From NCBI GenBank assembly GCA_026686845.1, contig JAIVEN010000007.1, positions 34,221,001 to 34,285,000 of the forward strand: a stretch of DNA of 64,000 nucleotides, read 5' to 3'. Of the stretch, positions 1-12,060 are shown piece after piece (position 1 is the first letter of the stretch; each line of letters opens with the position of its first letter). The position numbers and the translations under genes were made by a program. The notes under the pieces were generated by a model. That model saw nothing but the letters and a program-made list of their open reading frames with translations. It did not search any database and was not told the origin of the DNA. Source of the DNA: Adenanthera pavonina. Its lineage: Eukaryota > Streptophyta > Magnoliopsida > Fabales > Fabaceae.

Positions 1-1036
1 CAATAAATTCATCTTATGTCAATAGAGAAATACAAGAGTTTGCTCACGGGATTCTTTCTATAGGTGATAAAATAATTACTGATCCTCATAATAGGATCAC
101 TGATATTAAGATTCCTTATGATTTTTTATTGGACATCTCAAATGATCATATCATATTAATTGTAGGGACCACATTCAAATCTCTATTAGAAATTAAATAT
201 TTCATCTTATTTATGAGATAGAGTTATATCAGCCCACACTTTGTCTGTTTGATAATATTAATGAATACATATTATCTTTATTACTAGATGAAGATATGAT
301 GTACTATGATTTTGATAGTATATTAAAGGAAAATGATAATGTGGATTTTGTTAATAATCTTTATTCCACTAAATTGTTGAATTCAATTTCCATATCAGGT
401 CTTCCAAATTATGAAATTAGATTAAATGTTGGAGCACTTATTATTTTCATGAGGAGTATTGATAAGTTATTAGGTTTTTGTAATAGCACTCATCTCATTG
501 TTACACAAACTAGTAAGTATATATTTCAAGTTAAAGTCATGTCTGGATCAAATGCATGAACAGTTAAAAGTTTGTATACTTAGAATATCTATGATTCTAT
601 CAGATTCAAGACTACTATTTAGTATGAAAAGACAGTAATTTCTTATAATGTTAGCTTTTGTTATGACCATAAACAAGAGTCAGGGGCAAAGTCTATGCAA
701 CATGGATTTGTACTTGCCAAAACATGTATTTACACATAGACAACTCTATGTTAGTGTATTGTGTGTACGATCTAAAAATGGATTGAAGATAATAATTTTA
801 GATAAAGATGGTAATTTAAGTTACACAACTTTAAATATTGTATACAAAATAATGTTTAATAATCTTAACTGATAGTTTTGCACTATTGTTTTCTTTATAG
901 TCACTTATTATTAATACATTAAATACTTTGTTATGTTATTTTGTTCTCCAATTATATATATAATTTTATCATTAAACATATCTAAAAATGTAGATAATTT
1001 TATTGACCATGTGTATCGCACGGGGTACATACTAGT
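1..1036 (+). mobile_element. 3' end of a Helitron, left end outside window
   Basis: The right boundary shows the classical plant Helitron terminus. A short imperfect hairpin lies at 1007-1025 (CCATGTG, loop TATCG, CACGGGG), six bases follow, then CTAG at 1032-1035 and a T, as expected for insertion between A and T. Upstream lies a decayed PIF1-like helicase, the enzyme type found at the C-terminus of Helitron replicase proteins. No replication-initiator motifs are visible because the 5' part is off the window. The hairpin has one mismatch and one G-T pair, so the end is called from spacing and the CTRR motif together with the helicase, not from any one alone. Confidence 0.7.
3..871 (+). pseudogene. 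PIF1-like DNA helicase C-terminus, broken
   Basis: Three consecutive blocks read like the last third of a PIF1-family 5'-3' DNA helicase. The first is 3-222 (INSSYVNREIQEFAHGILSIG region), ending in a stop. The second is 296-559, containing LNVGALIIFMRSIDK and NSTHLIVTQ, equivalent to the beta-barrel part between helicase motifs. The third is 648-871, with FVMTINKSQGQSL, the strongly conserved motif near the end of PIF1 helicases, followed by LYLPKHVFTHRQLYVSVL. The blocks lie in different frames or are separated by stops, so it cannot encode a working enzyme. In Helitrons this domain unwinds DNA during rolling-circle transposition. A stray host PIF1 copy is possible, but the Helitron terminus 160 bases downstream argues for the element. 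Confidence 0.85.
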
Positions 1037-1223
1037 TGTACCATAAGTAAGGAATTGCTATAGTATCTATGTTGATTATGTCTTAGACTTAGTTTTCAAA
1101 TAATTTTGGGTTCCAATGGCTCTTTATTTTCCCTTTTAAATAAGATTAAAAATAATTAATAAAAATGGTTAAAATAAATGCCCCTTATTTCCCTTTAAAT
1201 TATTTTTTTGGCTTTTTTGCTCC

Positions 1224-2719
1224 GAGTGGTAACACTGCAAGCATTTAAGTGTTGATCAGCAATTTGTGAGTGATAAAGTCACCATATATGTTGACTATTT
1301 CTCTTTTAATAATCATATTTTGAATTCTTTTTAATATTTTCCTTTTAAATAAATAAATATATGTTAAGAGGACCTTATTTATTTTCATTTTTATAAAAAT
1401 AATTCTTACTAAAATTATTTATTTTCTTCGATGTTTATTTATTCATTTTTATGCTAATTGCCTTTTCATTTCATAATTTTAAAAAAATATACATATAAAG
1501 AAAATAATAATAATAATGAAAATGATTTAAACAAAAATTATTCGTTCCTCCAAGTTTTTATCTTTTTTACTTATCTGCCCCAAGTGGTATCACCATGGGT
1601 ATTTAGATATTGATCAGCAACTTGTGAGTGATAAAGTTGTCATATATATTGATTATTTCTCTTGAAAAATATATGCAGCAATCATATTTTCAATAAATAG
1701 ATGTATTAAGAGGGTCTTTTTTATTTCATAATAAAAAAAAAGCAAAAATAATTCATTCGAAATTATTAGTTTCCTTTTAAATATTTTTTATTCTTTATGC
1801 TTATCTTTCATGAGTGGTATCAACGTGGATATTTAGGTATTAATGAGTAGATTGTGAGTGATAAAGTCATCACATGAGTTAATTGATTTTATTTTATAAA
1901 AATAAAATTAATTTCAAATTTTCCTTCTCAAACTAACAATAAAAATATTCAAAGTCACATATAATTTTTCTACATTGAGGAAAAAATATATATATATATA
2001 TTTTTAAGAATTGATTTTCTTTAAAAATATGAAAATAAGAAATGAAAAATGAAAAAAATGAGTGATAAGAGAAAATAATCGAAATTAATATATCTTTTAC
2101 AAATTAAAACACACCGACCAATTTTGAATATTGTTTTATTTGTGGAAAGATAAATTATTTTTATAAACTTCTCTTTTAAAAAATATATATATATATAATA
2201 AAAATATTAACCCAGTGACACGCATTTCTAACCCAAATTACGTCGACTTTGATCCCTATCGCATGGTACGTAGGTCCCAGATTTTGATTCTGGGTCAGGT
2301 CCTCTCTTGTAAATAAATAATATTTTTTCCTATTTTATTTTTCCCAACTTCTCATATTTTCATTTTATTCTTTAGTTTCATTTTTACATTTTTTCTTATT
2401 TTTATATTTAGTTTTACATGTGGATGATTATAGGGCAATCAAAATAATTTTTAAGAGCCATAAAATTGCATGATCAACTTAAACTAACCGTTCTTAGGAA
2501 CGGGTGTTGTGGGAGTGCCTACCACCTTCCCCACTCACAATCGTACTTCTGAACCCAACTCTGATTCACAGATCATCTTTTCCTTTTTATTTGGTTTTTC
2601 AAAATTTCCCTTAAAATTTTGGTGGCGACTCCTTCCAAATTGACTTCCTTTGCGAAGGCCGATTATTCTCTTTTTCTTTCATTCTCCGTGCCATCTGCAT
2701 CGCATTTCCGGGTGTGACA
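1224..2719 (+). mobile_element. Decayed LTR, Ty3/gypsy Tat/Ogre-like
   Basis: The right part (2490-2719) carries phrases I associate with the leader part of Tat/Ogre-type LTRs: an 'accgttcttaggaacggg' block, a 'taccaccttccccactcac' block, 'ggtggcgactcc' at about 2621, and a terminal GGGTGTGACA ending in the CA expected of an LTR at 2719. The left part holds three diverged copies of one roughly 80-base block (from 1224, 1583 and 1813) sharing 'gagtggtat' and 'tgtgagtgataaagt'. No primer binding site or gag follows, so this is a solo LTR or fragment. A possible TG start just after the Helitron end (1037) was not confirmed by a target duplication. Family assignment comes from memory of related LTRs and is moderate. 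Confidence 0.5.
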
Positions 2720-3730
2720 ATACATTTGTACTTCGATTTGTTCTTTTGTCGGTCTCTATTGTAGCCTCATTCTTCTATGTTTAATTTATTTTATTGGGTC
2801 AAGGTTCTTCACCTCTACTGAGCTTGTGTGCAATTTATGTGAGTGAAAATTGCCTAGTGTGTTATTTGCTTGTGAATGGACATATATATATATATATGTC
2901 CAGGGCTCCTATTTGCACTTGACTATATACTTTGAGCTTCGATTATTATGCTCAATTTATTTGAGCTCATGTTTTCCCTTTTTTATACTTTGCCCGTAGC
3001 ATCATTGCTTCCCTTCCAAAGATCTTTATTTTTTTGAATTTAGAGCTTGTGGTGGAGATTTGATACAATGGCAAGCTTATGGTTAGTTTATGTCTATTTT
3101 TTGTAACCTGAGTGACTTGCCTTGTGATAGCTGTGTTAATGAAAATACTGAATCCATGTTAAATGATCCATCTTGTGCATTATTCGGTGAAATTGGTTGC
3201 TTTTGTAATTGTTAAAGTTTATGAACTGTAAAGTGTAAGTTTGGGGTTCATTAATGAATAAAATTTAATAGAAGATCCATTCTCTTTTAAGTTACATTAT
3301 ATTTTAGAAAAGAGAGATATATCTTGGTTGGAAGTTATATTCTCATTGATTTCTCTTATTAGAAACTTCTTGTATTTGATTTCTTTTGTTTTTTTAATTG
3401 TTTGTATATTATTTTTGTTTGTTTGTTTGTTAACAATGTGGGTATGATTCCATTGATCAAGTAACTATTACTTGCTTTGGTAGTTATATTCAACTCATTA
3501 GTAGTAATTTTGATAGTTGGTTATATGGTCAAATGAATTACTGTAAGAATAATTATCTTCACGTGGGTATGATATTGGATTGGTGAGTTATTACTTTGCT
3601 TTGCACTTGTACAGTTTTAAATCATTTTGTCCATTTGCTTTGGTTAATTATTTGTGGTTGTACTCCTTTTTTGGGTGTCTTGTCTAATCATGTATAATTA
3701 AGTTAACTTGAAAAGGTTCAATATATAGTT
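2720..3730. other. Non-coding, no feature seen
   Basis: AT-rich sequence with a short (TA)n run near 2881-2897 and several 'gtttgtttgtttg' runs near 3418. No coding frame or splice-bounded exon is recognisable. The right part may be the untranslated or subterminal part of the PIF/Harbinger unit that follows, but no terminal inverted repeat was found. Confidence 0.5.
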
Positions 3731-5210
3731 ATGGATCAAGATGAAGATGAAGTGATTACTCAAATAATGCTTTCATGGTTAGTAATTGTTCAATAACACA
3801 ATGTTTGTGAATTGGATGTATAGTGTGTCCTTATTGAGTACCAGGAGGCTAAGAAATCAGTCTTACACTCTCGACTTCCATAGTAAAAGAAGACACCTTG
3901 GGAAGTTAATGTATATGAGTGACAAAACCTATTTCAACCAAATTAGGATGTATAGAGCCATCTTTGATCAACTTTGTGGGATACTAGATATAATATGTGG
4001 CCTAAAACCAACTAGGCACATGTTAGTAGATGAGCAAGTTACAATCTTCTTTCATATACTTGCTCATCATGTTAAAAATAAAGTGATCCAATTTGAATTT
4101 GGGAGATTTGGGGAAGTAATTAGTCGCTATTTCAACTTTGTGGTTAGAGCAATGATGCGACTCCAAGGACAGCTATTCAAAAAATCTGAGCCAATACCTG
4201 AGAATTCAACAGATGAAAGGTGGAAGTGGTTCAAGGTATACACCTATATATATGTACAGTTTTTGTCTTGTTTCCTAGTGTGTTGCTAATGTAATCTAGT
4301 AAGGATCCAATTATCAATTCGAGTGCAGGGCTGCCTTGGTGCGTTAGATGGTACACATATCAAGGTTCAAGTATCTATTTAAATAAATATACAGTTTGTG
4401 TCTTGTTTCCTTGTGTGTTGCTAATATAGTCTAGTAACCATTATCAATGGGCTACCTTGGTGCGTTAGATGGTACACATATCAAGGTTCAAGTATCTATT
4501 CAAATAAAGGTGAGATATTGTAATAGAAAGGGTGAGGTGACAACAAATTTTTTGAGGGTATGCTCACCTGATGTCTAATTTATATTTGTGTTCCCGGGAT
4601 GGGAAGGATTTGCAGCTGATGCACAAGTGCTACGAGATGCCATGATCAGATACAATGGTTTTAGGGTGCCTGAAGGTACACTTAATTTTTTCCTAATCTT
4701 TGTATCTAACGATGGGTCATGATAATAGCAATTTGTTGGGTGCAAGTAATTACTACCTTGTTGACGCGGGGTATACTAATTGTGAAGGATTCTTGGCACC
4801 ATATCAAGGGCAACAATATCACCTTAGTGAGTGGTAAGAAGGACGATATCCGCAAACCTCACGAGAGTGTTTTAACATGTTACACTCATCCGCCCAGAAT
4901 ATAATTGAAAGATGTTTTGGGCTATTGAAATTGAGATGGGCCATTTTAAGGAGTCCCTCATATTACCCCCTTAACATACAGAACCAATATATCATTGCAT
5001 ATTGCTCATTGTATAACCTTATAATGCAAGGCAACATAGAGGACCCTTTGGAAGCTAAGTTTGATGCACTTGAGCAACCAATCCCCATCCTGAAATTCAA
5101 TCCAATCTCATCCATTGAGCCATCCAATGCCTGGAGTGCCTTTCGAGATAATATAGCTAGTGACATGTTTATTGCATTTAGGGCTTTAGGCATAATGTGT
5201 AATGTTATTA
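3731..5210 (+). pseudogene. PIF/Harbinger transposase (HARBI1-like), broken
   Basis: Pieces of a DDE_4-type nuclease run in order. The N-terminal helical domain is in the 167-codon frame 3786-4289 (VDEQVTIFFHILAHHVKNKV, then FGEVISRYFNFVVRAMM). The first catalytic Asp is in GALDGTHIKVQV at 4347. A PGWEGFAADAQVLRDAM stretch lies near 4594-4650. The second Asp is in YYLVDAGYTNCEGFLAPYQG at 4762. The catalytic Glu is in IIERCFGLLKLRWAIL at 4907. All three acidic residues survive, but stops, frame changes and a 121-base duplication over the first Asp exon break the gene. A start at ATG 3731 (MDQDEDEV) is likely for the original protein, though a stop intervenes before 3786. The enzyme would cut and paste the element together with the Myb/SANT partner just downstream. 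Confidence 0.85.
4263..4507 (+). repeat. 121-base tandem duplication of DDE exon
   Basis: A segment with 'tgtcttgtttcc', an intron end, and the exon encoding LGALDGTHIKVQVS appears twice, with the DGTHI codons at 4347 and again at 4468, an offset of 121 bases. The second copy has lost part of the acceptor region. The duplication would add a second first-Asp exon and is not compatible with a normal transposase. Confidence 0.85.
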
Positions 5211-5396
5211 AATATAATTTTCGAGTTCACTATGTAGTTTGGATATGTGTTAGGACTATGTTCTATATTATGACTTGAGTTATTATGACTTGGATATGTA
5301 TGATGACTTGAGTTATTATGACTTGAGTTTGGGTATGTGTTAACAGTTTTTACTCTTGTGACCTTTTTTTCCTTCGGTTCCTATGTTTTCTTCTTT

Positions 5397-6374
5397 GTTG
5401 TTAACATTGCAGAATTGAAGTTGAACATGAGAGAGGTTCAAGTAGGTCCATGTGTGTGTGGACAGCACATGAAGATGCCCTGCTTGTGGATTACGAGGTC
5501 GAGCTAAACGTTGAAGGCAAGTATAATGCTGACAATGGATTCAAAGAAGGTTATTTTGGGAATCTAGAGGAGATGCTCAAGGAAAAATCTTCGAGATATA
5601 GATTGAAAGTGACTCACCTACAAAACAGATTGAGGACCATGAAGAAGGCATGGCTAATTGTGCATGATATGCTTTATGGGTCCAATACGTTTGGTTTTGG
5701 TTGGGACCCCAACAAGCAAGTTATTACCACACCCAATTCGGTTTGAGAGGACTATATTAAGGTATTCTATATTTGATATATGAAAGACTACTTTACTGAC
5801 TAATCCTTATTATACTACAAACCACTAAAATACTGATTTTTTCAGGTCAAGAAGGAGGCTAGTAATTTCAGAAATAAGCATTTGCCATACTTTGACAATA
5901 TGACATTTATATGGTACTGGTAGGAGTGCACAACTCCGTATTAATTTGTTGAAGAGGTAAATGAAGAACTAGTAGCTGAGCATGGACGTGACGAGATACC
6001 CAGTAAAAGAAGAAAAAAATATTGTGGGTGAATATGAACTCCCACATGAAATCCAATTAGTTACTGGCGGAGAAATAGTTGTGATGCAGCTGAAGTCTTA
6101 GCAGATGCAATGAATAATGCATCTAATAAGTTGGAGCATGGAATGCTTAAAGTGGTAGAGACAACGTGCTCATCATTTGCGGCCATGTGTCGGGACAATA
6201 CAAAGATTAACAATGTTCAAGAGTTGTACGAGGAATTATTGAAGGTTGAGTGATTGACTGTTGATGAGATGAACAAGGCCCATGTTGTTCTTTTACGTGA
6301 TGAAAATCTAATGTTTAGTTTCCCTGATGTTCCTGATGACTTGAAGGGTGGATGGATCCGTGGTCTGATATAGC
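5397..6374 (+). pseudogene. Harbinger ORF1, Myb/SANT-like protein, broken
   Basis: The first exon-like frame (5450-5746) reads MCVWTAHEDALLVDYEVEL, then GNLEEMLKEKSSRYRLKVTH and LQNRLRTMKKAWLIVHDML, then GFGWDPNKQVI. This is the pattern of the Myb/SANT-like DNA-binding domain (Myb_DNA-bind_3) carried by PIF/Harbinger elements. A second piece starts after an intron-like gap (KKEASNFRNKHLPYFDNM, about 5846) and a C-terminal piece ends with LMFSFPDVPDDLKGGW near 6360. Several stops separate the pieces. In working elements this protein binds the transposase and brings it to the nucleus and to the element ends. Its position directly downstream of the transposase on the same strand supports one element. 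Confidence 0.8.
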
Positions 6375-7332
6375 GATTGATTAGCTGATATGTTACATTT
6401 TGGAACCTGAAAAGGTTATTACTAGGTTGACTTAGTAGTAGTGTGGGCTCTAATTAAAGTGTGCCTATTTAGTTAGGTATATCTAGGCACACTACTTTCA
6501 CTTAGATATATTTTTTGGCAAGTGAAGGTGATTATTTTGTATTGGTCTGCTGTTGCAAACATGATGTTTTAGATCAAATCTGTTGTAAAAATGATGTTGT
6601 CAAGCAAGGTGATTATTTTGGCAAATATAATGTTATTAGTAATGATAGCTTTTGTATAGATACAATATATTGTTGAATGATCAGCTCACTTATTGTGTCA
6701 CTTATTTCTTGTTGATACCTTTTTCTGCTTCATGTTTATATATATACTTCTTAGTAGCAGTAGCAACTATCTAATCTTATTGATGCTTTATTCTTGTGTA
6801 AACTTTTTTTCCAATGCTGCAAACTCTCTCAAGTTCTTTTTAGGATGATGCTATTCAATTCCAATGCTACATGACTTATTTTTTTAAAAGCCCTCACACA
6901 TTCACGAGCTCACAGTATTGTACATATCAGGATATATAATGGAGAGCTATTTGCCACCTTGTGATGTAGCATCAACCACTAGACTTGAGAAAGCTTACTT
7001 GAGTTTTTTCAATCAAAAGTCTCACTCTCAAGTATTGGAAGGAGAAAAATCCAAACTAATATACTCAAACCAAAGGAAAAAACTATACTGACAAGAAAAA
7101 CAAAACAAAAAAATAGGATACATATGGATCAAAGTAGAAGAATGTAATTGCATTATATTAAATTTGTCAATACCAAATTGGCATTACATTCCACCATATA
7201 AGAGCACTACTAACTAAGTGACAAAATACAACAAAATACTGCTAAGATACATTTGTCCACATGTTATATTTGTCAGTACATTTGATGACATCTTCAAGAC
7301 TGCCAAAATACAACATATTAATAATAAATAGT
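6375..7332. other. Non-coding, no feature seen
   Basis: AT-rich stretch following the Myb/SANT pseudogene, probably 3' flank of the Harbinger unit. No terminal inverted repeat, RNA gene or coding exon was recognised. Confidence 0.5.
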
Positions 7333-7670
7333 TCAGTCTTTGAAAATAATCTTCATTTTATCGACAACCTCCTTTAGCTTGGCAACTCTTCTCTTCAAAT
7401 TATCAATGTCCATACTCAATGGTTCAACCTCAAGCTTTCTCATGGATTCAATAAGTTGTAATTCATTAGGTCCTATACTCGATGGTTCCTTACATTTGTC
7501 CCATACTTCTTTTGCATTTTTTGGATAAATCCAATCAAAATACTTGCATCTATTTGTTGCACAACTTGGATAAAGCTTGCCCGAATTGTTCTGAGTCCGA
7601 AATTGCAATGCGTGCTTTTCGCCTACAAAAACAGTTCCTATTTCGATATCTTAAGTCTTTGAGACCCCTA
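7333..7670 (-). pseudogene. GRF-type zinc finger protein fragment, frameshifted
   Basis: On the minus strand the 91-codon frame (7333-7608) has NNSGKLYPSCATNRCKYFDW, which fits the second half of a GRF zinc finger (pattern NPGRxFYxC...CxFFxW). The first half (NCFCRRKARIAISDSE) lies just upstream in another frame, so an indel near 7600 splits the finger. The C-terminal half (IDNLKRRVAKLKEVVDKMK) looks like the short coiled coil usual in plant small GRF proteins. Such proteins are often found in or near transposable elements in plant genomes. Assignment is moderate because the finger is degenerate. Confidence 0.6.
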
Positions 7671-7724
7671 ATATTGTGCACACTTGAAGATGCTGTTAAA
7701 ACGGCAATATGGAAATACAAGTGA

Positions 7725-10013
7725 AGTCACCACACACTTAAAATTATAACATCATGCACAACTAAATATAAAGAACTTGATCAATATCTTAAGATGAGAA
7801 TAACTTATGTAATTTGACTGCATTCAATCAAATTTTATTATCTTCATTTTTATTTCTTCTTCTATGCACTATGCCAACTAACAATTTGTCAAATCGTAGA
7901 TGGGGTCTCCTTAAGCATAATATAAGGATGATATATAATGTGTCTGCTATCTAAGCACATGAATCCAAAGATGCATATTTTTCAACCTATGCATAGCTTT
8001 CACAACTTTATCTGGGATTAAGAAGGCGTAGCTTTGCTAAATTACTAAGAGTAAATGGTAACCATTATAGTTATTAGTTGGGTTGCAAAATAAAATCAGT
8101 TACAGACAAGAAGAGCAAATAAGATAAATTTGCAAAGACCATACTGGGAACAATGATGATCCATCTCATCCCCCCTGAAAGCAACTCTGCATTAGGGCAC
8201 TCAGAAAACCTATTTGAAAAGGAAGCATCATCTATATTATATTCCTAAGAAAGAAAATGATAAATTGCAGTGACAAAGTAATAACCAAGTGGGACTACAT
8301 AAATCAAACCCCCCAACAAATCCCACTATTAAAAAGTTATAAATCACATTAAGTTGATCATTGCTATCATCATTGAAGATCAACCATACGAAGACAGCTC
8401 GAATAAAAAACAAAGAGAATGACCTTGGCATAATAGTCTGATCTTTGTTGTCATCTTATACCTAATGATCATTGTTGTCATCTTAAATTTGGGAAACTAC
8501 CATTCGCACTAGTATGAATCAAATCATTAGGTATAAGATGCCACATAATTTCTGAAGATATCCAGTTATTCAAATCTAATCCATCAGAACTTTAAGTAAC
8601 TATATATGGATTGGAGAGCACTTTTCTTTCTTTGGGCTACAAGAGAGCACATTATGTTGGATTTGAAGAGCAAGCAATATCACTTTATTCATCTCATGTA
8701 ATTACATCCAGGCAATGGCTGAAACCACTTGACTTATTTGAGTTGGACTCATTTGCAGTAAACGAGCTTCAGTGAGATTCTATCCAACGATTGGGCCAGA
8801 CTTAGTACTAAATGATCCAAGCTTGAAAGGGCATAAGTCAATTCACAATCATGGTTGATCGACCCTTGAGTCTTATTTTCTTGATTGATTGGCACCCGTT
8901 AACCAACTAAAAAAAATTACCACCTAATTCATATTGCTCTATGTTCACGTTGAGAATAGAGTAGGGGAAAGGTTGAAATTTTTTTTGTTTTTAAGCAAAT
9001 TTTTTGTTGATGTCTATTTTCTTTAATTTAAATGTATATGAAGTAGAAAAATTGTTAATTTCTTCAATATTTACTACTTGATTCTTGTGAAATGGATATG
9101 TTAAATTGTGCATTGTGTTATATATAAGTAACAGTCCTATAGCGGTTTTGAATTCTAAACACTTGACCAACTTCAGAGAAAAGAAAAAAAAACTATTTCA
9201 AAGGGATGTCAAATCATTAGGTATACGATGACAACAATGATCTTCAAATCATTAGGGATTAAAGTTTGGCATCAGATGATGATGGTAGTTTCCCAAATTC
9301 ACCACACCAAGCAAATTAAAGCTTGCAATCAGTTCAAAGGCACATAAGGTACAAGTTATTAGAACACAAACCTCAACGGTTGAGCAAAACATGATCGTGA
9401 CAACATGCTAAGGATGACAAAGAACGATGGTGATGGTGAGCTAAGGTGGCAAAGACGATGGAGAGATCTTCCGACTATGCTGTGAGGTTTGATGTATGAT
9501 TGAGAATCGTGATTCTATGAAGCCTCTCCTAGGGCACACGATGTGGAATGAAAGGGGGTGATAAATTTGTGGTTTTTTAGTAGGGGCAAATCTGTCTTTT
9601 TGATCATTATGTCATCCCATTACATGACATACCAAACAAATTTTTAAAGTGTAATACCCTTTCTTATCATGGTATACCAAACAAACCAATATATATTTTA
9701 TTTACATCTCTTCCCATTACATTCTCTAACCTCCCTGTAAATGAAGCAAACAAGCTGTTGGGGTACAATATGAGAAGTAAAAGCAAGAGCAAGTTTGTAT
9801 TGAGTTGCCAAACTTGACTGTAGTGATGCTTCTATTCATTCTTGTCATTTACCATCATTAATGTAATCTATGATCTGCTGTTGTTTTAGAAACTGAAATA
9901 TATGCTTGCTCTTCTCGATAAAAAGGTCAATAACATACATGAGCATTGGAATATTTACTTCTAACATAAATAAGAACAAATAATAAGGCAATGCAGGGAT
10001 ACTACCTCTACCT
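7725..10013. other. Non-coding with a possible transposon end
   Basis: No coding exon recognised. Two blocks, about 8446-8505 and 9213-9297, are inverted copies of one another (shared 'gatgacaacaatgatc' and 'ggtagtttcccaaatt'). The stretch 9585-9755 has 'tgacataccaaacaaa' and 'ggtataccaaacaaacc', wording I associate with PIF/Harbinger termini. It could be the right end of the Harbinger unit, or a separate non-autonomous element. No target duplication was found. Confidence 0.35.
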
Positions 10014-10310
10014 CTAGTTCAATCTAGAAAGAGCAAACTGTTGGGGTATGCTACAAATCCATGCAAGAGCATCACCGCACAAGACAAAATAGCAGACAAA
10101 GAGGTGGACATTCGGAATCGATGGGAAATCATATTCAATAGATTTGGATCCCATGGATGCAATATCAGGCCGCCTTTGAGCCACATTGAAGTAATGCATG
10201 GGATCAACATACACACAAACACATGCGGGGATAAATCCTAATAACACTTGCGCTTCAAACCAATCCCATGGGATACCTTGAAGATGTCGTACCCCTGACA
10301 AAAACGCTAA
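10014..10310 (-). other. Unrecognised exon-like frame
   Basis: A 95-codon minus-strand frame opens after a splice-acceptor-like 'tttttgtcag' and starts GVRHLQGIPWDWFEAQVLLG. It contains several hydrophobic stretches and ends near a stop at 10014. Base composition is richer in G and C than the flanks. I do not recognise the protein. It may be a gene fragment carried by a transposon, or chance. A second overlapping minus-strand frame of 67 codons is open as well, which weakens the coding case. Confidence 0.2.
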
Positions 10311-11747
10311 TAATACATTTTTTTATTTCACTTTTATTTTAATTATGTTACAAATTTGATGATTTTCAAATTTCTCATAAATGCTGTTTAGTTTTTCCCT
10401 TTTCTGATTTTCCTTTCTTTTTTTTACCATTTTAAATGATTCGAGATATTTGCAATCAATCTCCATTTAAGTTTAATAATTTTTTTAATGAATAATAGCT
10501 ATAATGAGTCCCATCCACACTATATATATATCTATATATCATGGATGACTGTGATATATAGATGTGCATTCTCAATCCACGCTTTATATTCTTTCAACGA
10601 AAGTAGGAATTTCTCTCGCCCTTACCAGGTACTGATCACTGTTGACCATTCTCGTCATTGTTGGCTCCGCTGAAACTGATTGGCCACCACGCCTAGCGAT
10701 GAACACTTCCCCGAAGCCACAATCTTGCATCATATGGATTCCATCTGTGACAGCTCAAAGGGAGATATACGAATAGGACCCAAGCAGCAAGATGCATGGT
10801 AGAGGGAGTTTTGTGGTAGAGGGTGTTCCAAATTACTACTAGAAGGAAAGTTTTGGGTGTGTATTCTTTCCAATTTTTCTCTTTCTCTAATTTCTTGAGA
10901 TTTTGTAGTCTCCTCCATCTTTCATAACATCTTCGTCATTCTTATATGCCATCTCCTTTATTGTATGAAATATGTGTATTTATTGAGATTTTAGATTGAC
11001 AGAAAATTTTGAAAATGTATTATTTTGGACTGGACAAAAATATTTAGGAAAATTCCTATTCTATATTAGTTTTGTATTGATCAGAGATTTTTTAATTTTT
11101 TTGAAAAATCTCAAGATTTTCTAAAATTTAAAGTTTGTATGATTGATTTTTTATTTTGAGTAATATGAAAAATCCTAATTTGTGCTTTGGTTTTGGTTTT
11201 GTGAATCTGAATAATTTTTTTCAGGTATAAATCTATGCCACCCTAAAAAGGATCTGCTACAGTATAGTGTTTATAGGAAACATTCCATAATTGGAGTTGC
11301 AAAATAAAGTTAGAATCATAATGCAGTTTAACTTATTTATTTGTATGTATTAGAATTGTGCTATGTTATTTTCATTGAATTCTATGAAAGGTTAGAATAT
11401 TTTATGTAATTATTTGATGATTTTATCAATGTTATTCTTTGGTGGTAAAAAAAAAATCAATGTTATTCTCTCTCTCTCTCTCTTTCCAGATCCCGTCAAT
11501 GTTATTCAGTTGATCCTTTTCCCTATCAATTTGAATTAATTTGAAATATTTACAATTAATTTCTAATTAATTACGGGCAAATCAGACATTTGTGAATTAT
11601 TTCCCAATAATTAAAATTTGCTTAACTGTCCTCCATAATTGAGTAATTGTTTTGTGTTCCCCAATTATTGTGAAATTTAATTTGATGATTGCTGATTTGT
11701 TGATTGCAGTTTTTTCAAATGCAATAGTAAATTCATACAATGTGTAT
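10311..11747. other. Mostly non-coding, (TC)n run
   Basis: The part 10680-10930 is less AT-rich. Its minus strand has an open stretch (62 codons from 10918, starting MEETTKSQEIREREKLERIH) that runs on as an open frame without a recognisable domain. The rest is AT-rich, with a (TC)n microsatellite at about 11466-11485. Nothing firm is seen. Confidence 0.35.
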
Positions 11748-12039
11748 GCTCCCTCCATTTTTGTTATAAGTCATGTTTATATATCTCATATATACCTAGA
11801 AAATTGGTTGAAAGAATTAATATTTTAAAAAATTACATTAATTTTCCAAATTTAATTTCATTAAATTATAACTTATCTTAAATGTATCTCTCTTAATATC
11901 TGCCCTATAACTCTTTTGAGTATTTCCAAGAAGGGTGAAAATGGAAAAAAATTAAATGATGCATAGATTTCATAAAATGACATATTTTGAAACCTTAATC
12001 CTCCAAAAATATGCCTTATAATAGGAAACATAGGAAGTA
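11748..12039 (-). mobile_element. Stowaway-like MITE, copy A
   Basis: About 290 bases starting TGCTCCCTCC after TA and ending with the near-inverse GGAAGTA before TA, the termini and TA target typical of Tc1/mariner-type Stowaway MITEs. The reverse complement aligns along its length with the element at 56015-56308 (shared 'ggattaagrtttcaaaatat', 'atttatgcatyatttaat' and 'acccttcttg' blocks), so the two are copies of one family in opposite orientation. The internal sequence has no coding capacity. Confidence 0.8.
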
Positions 12040-12060
12040 TATAGTTAATAGTTTTGTATA

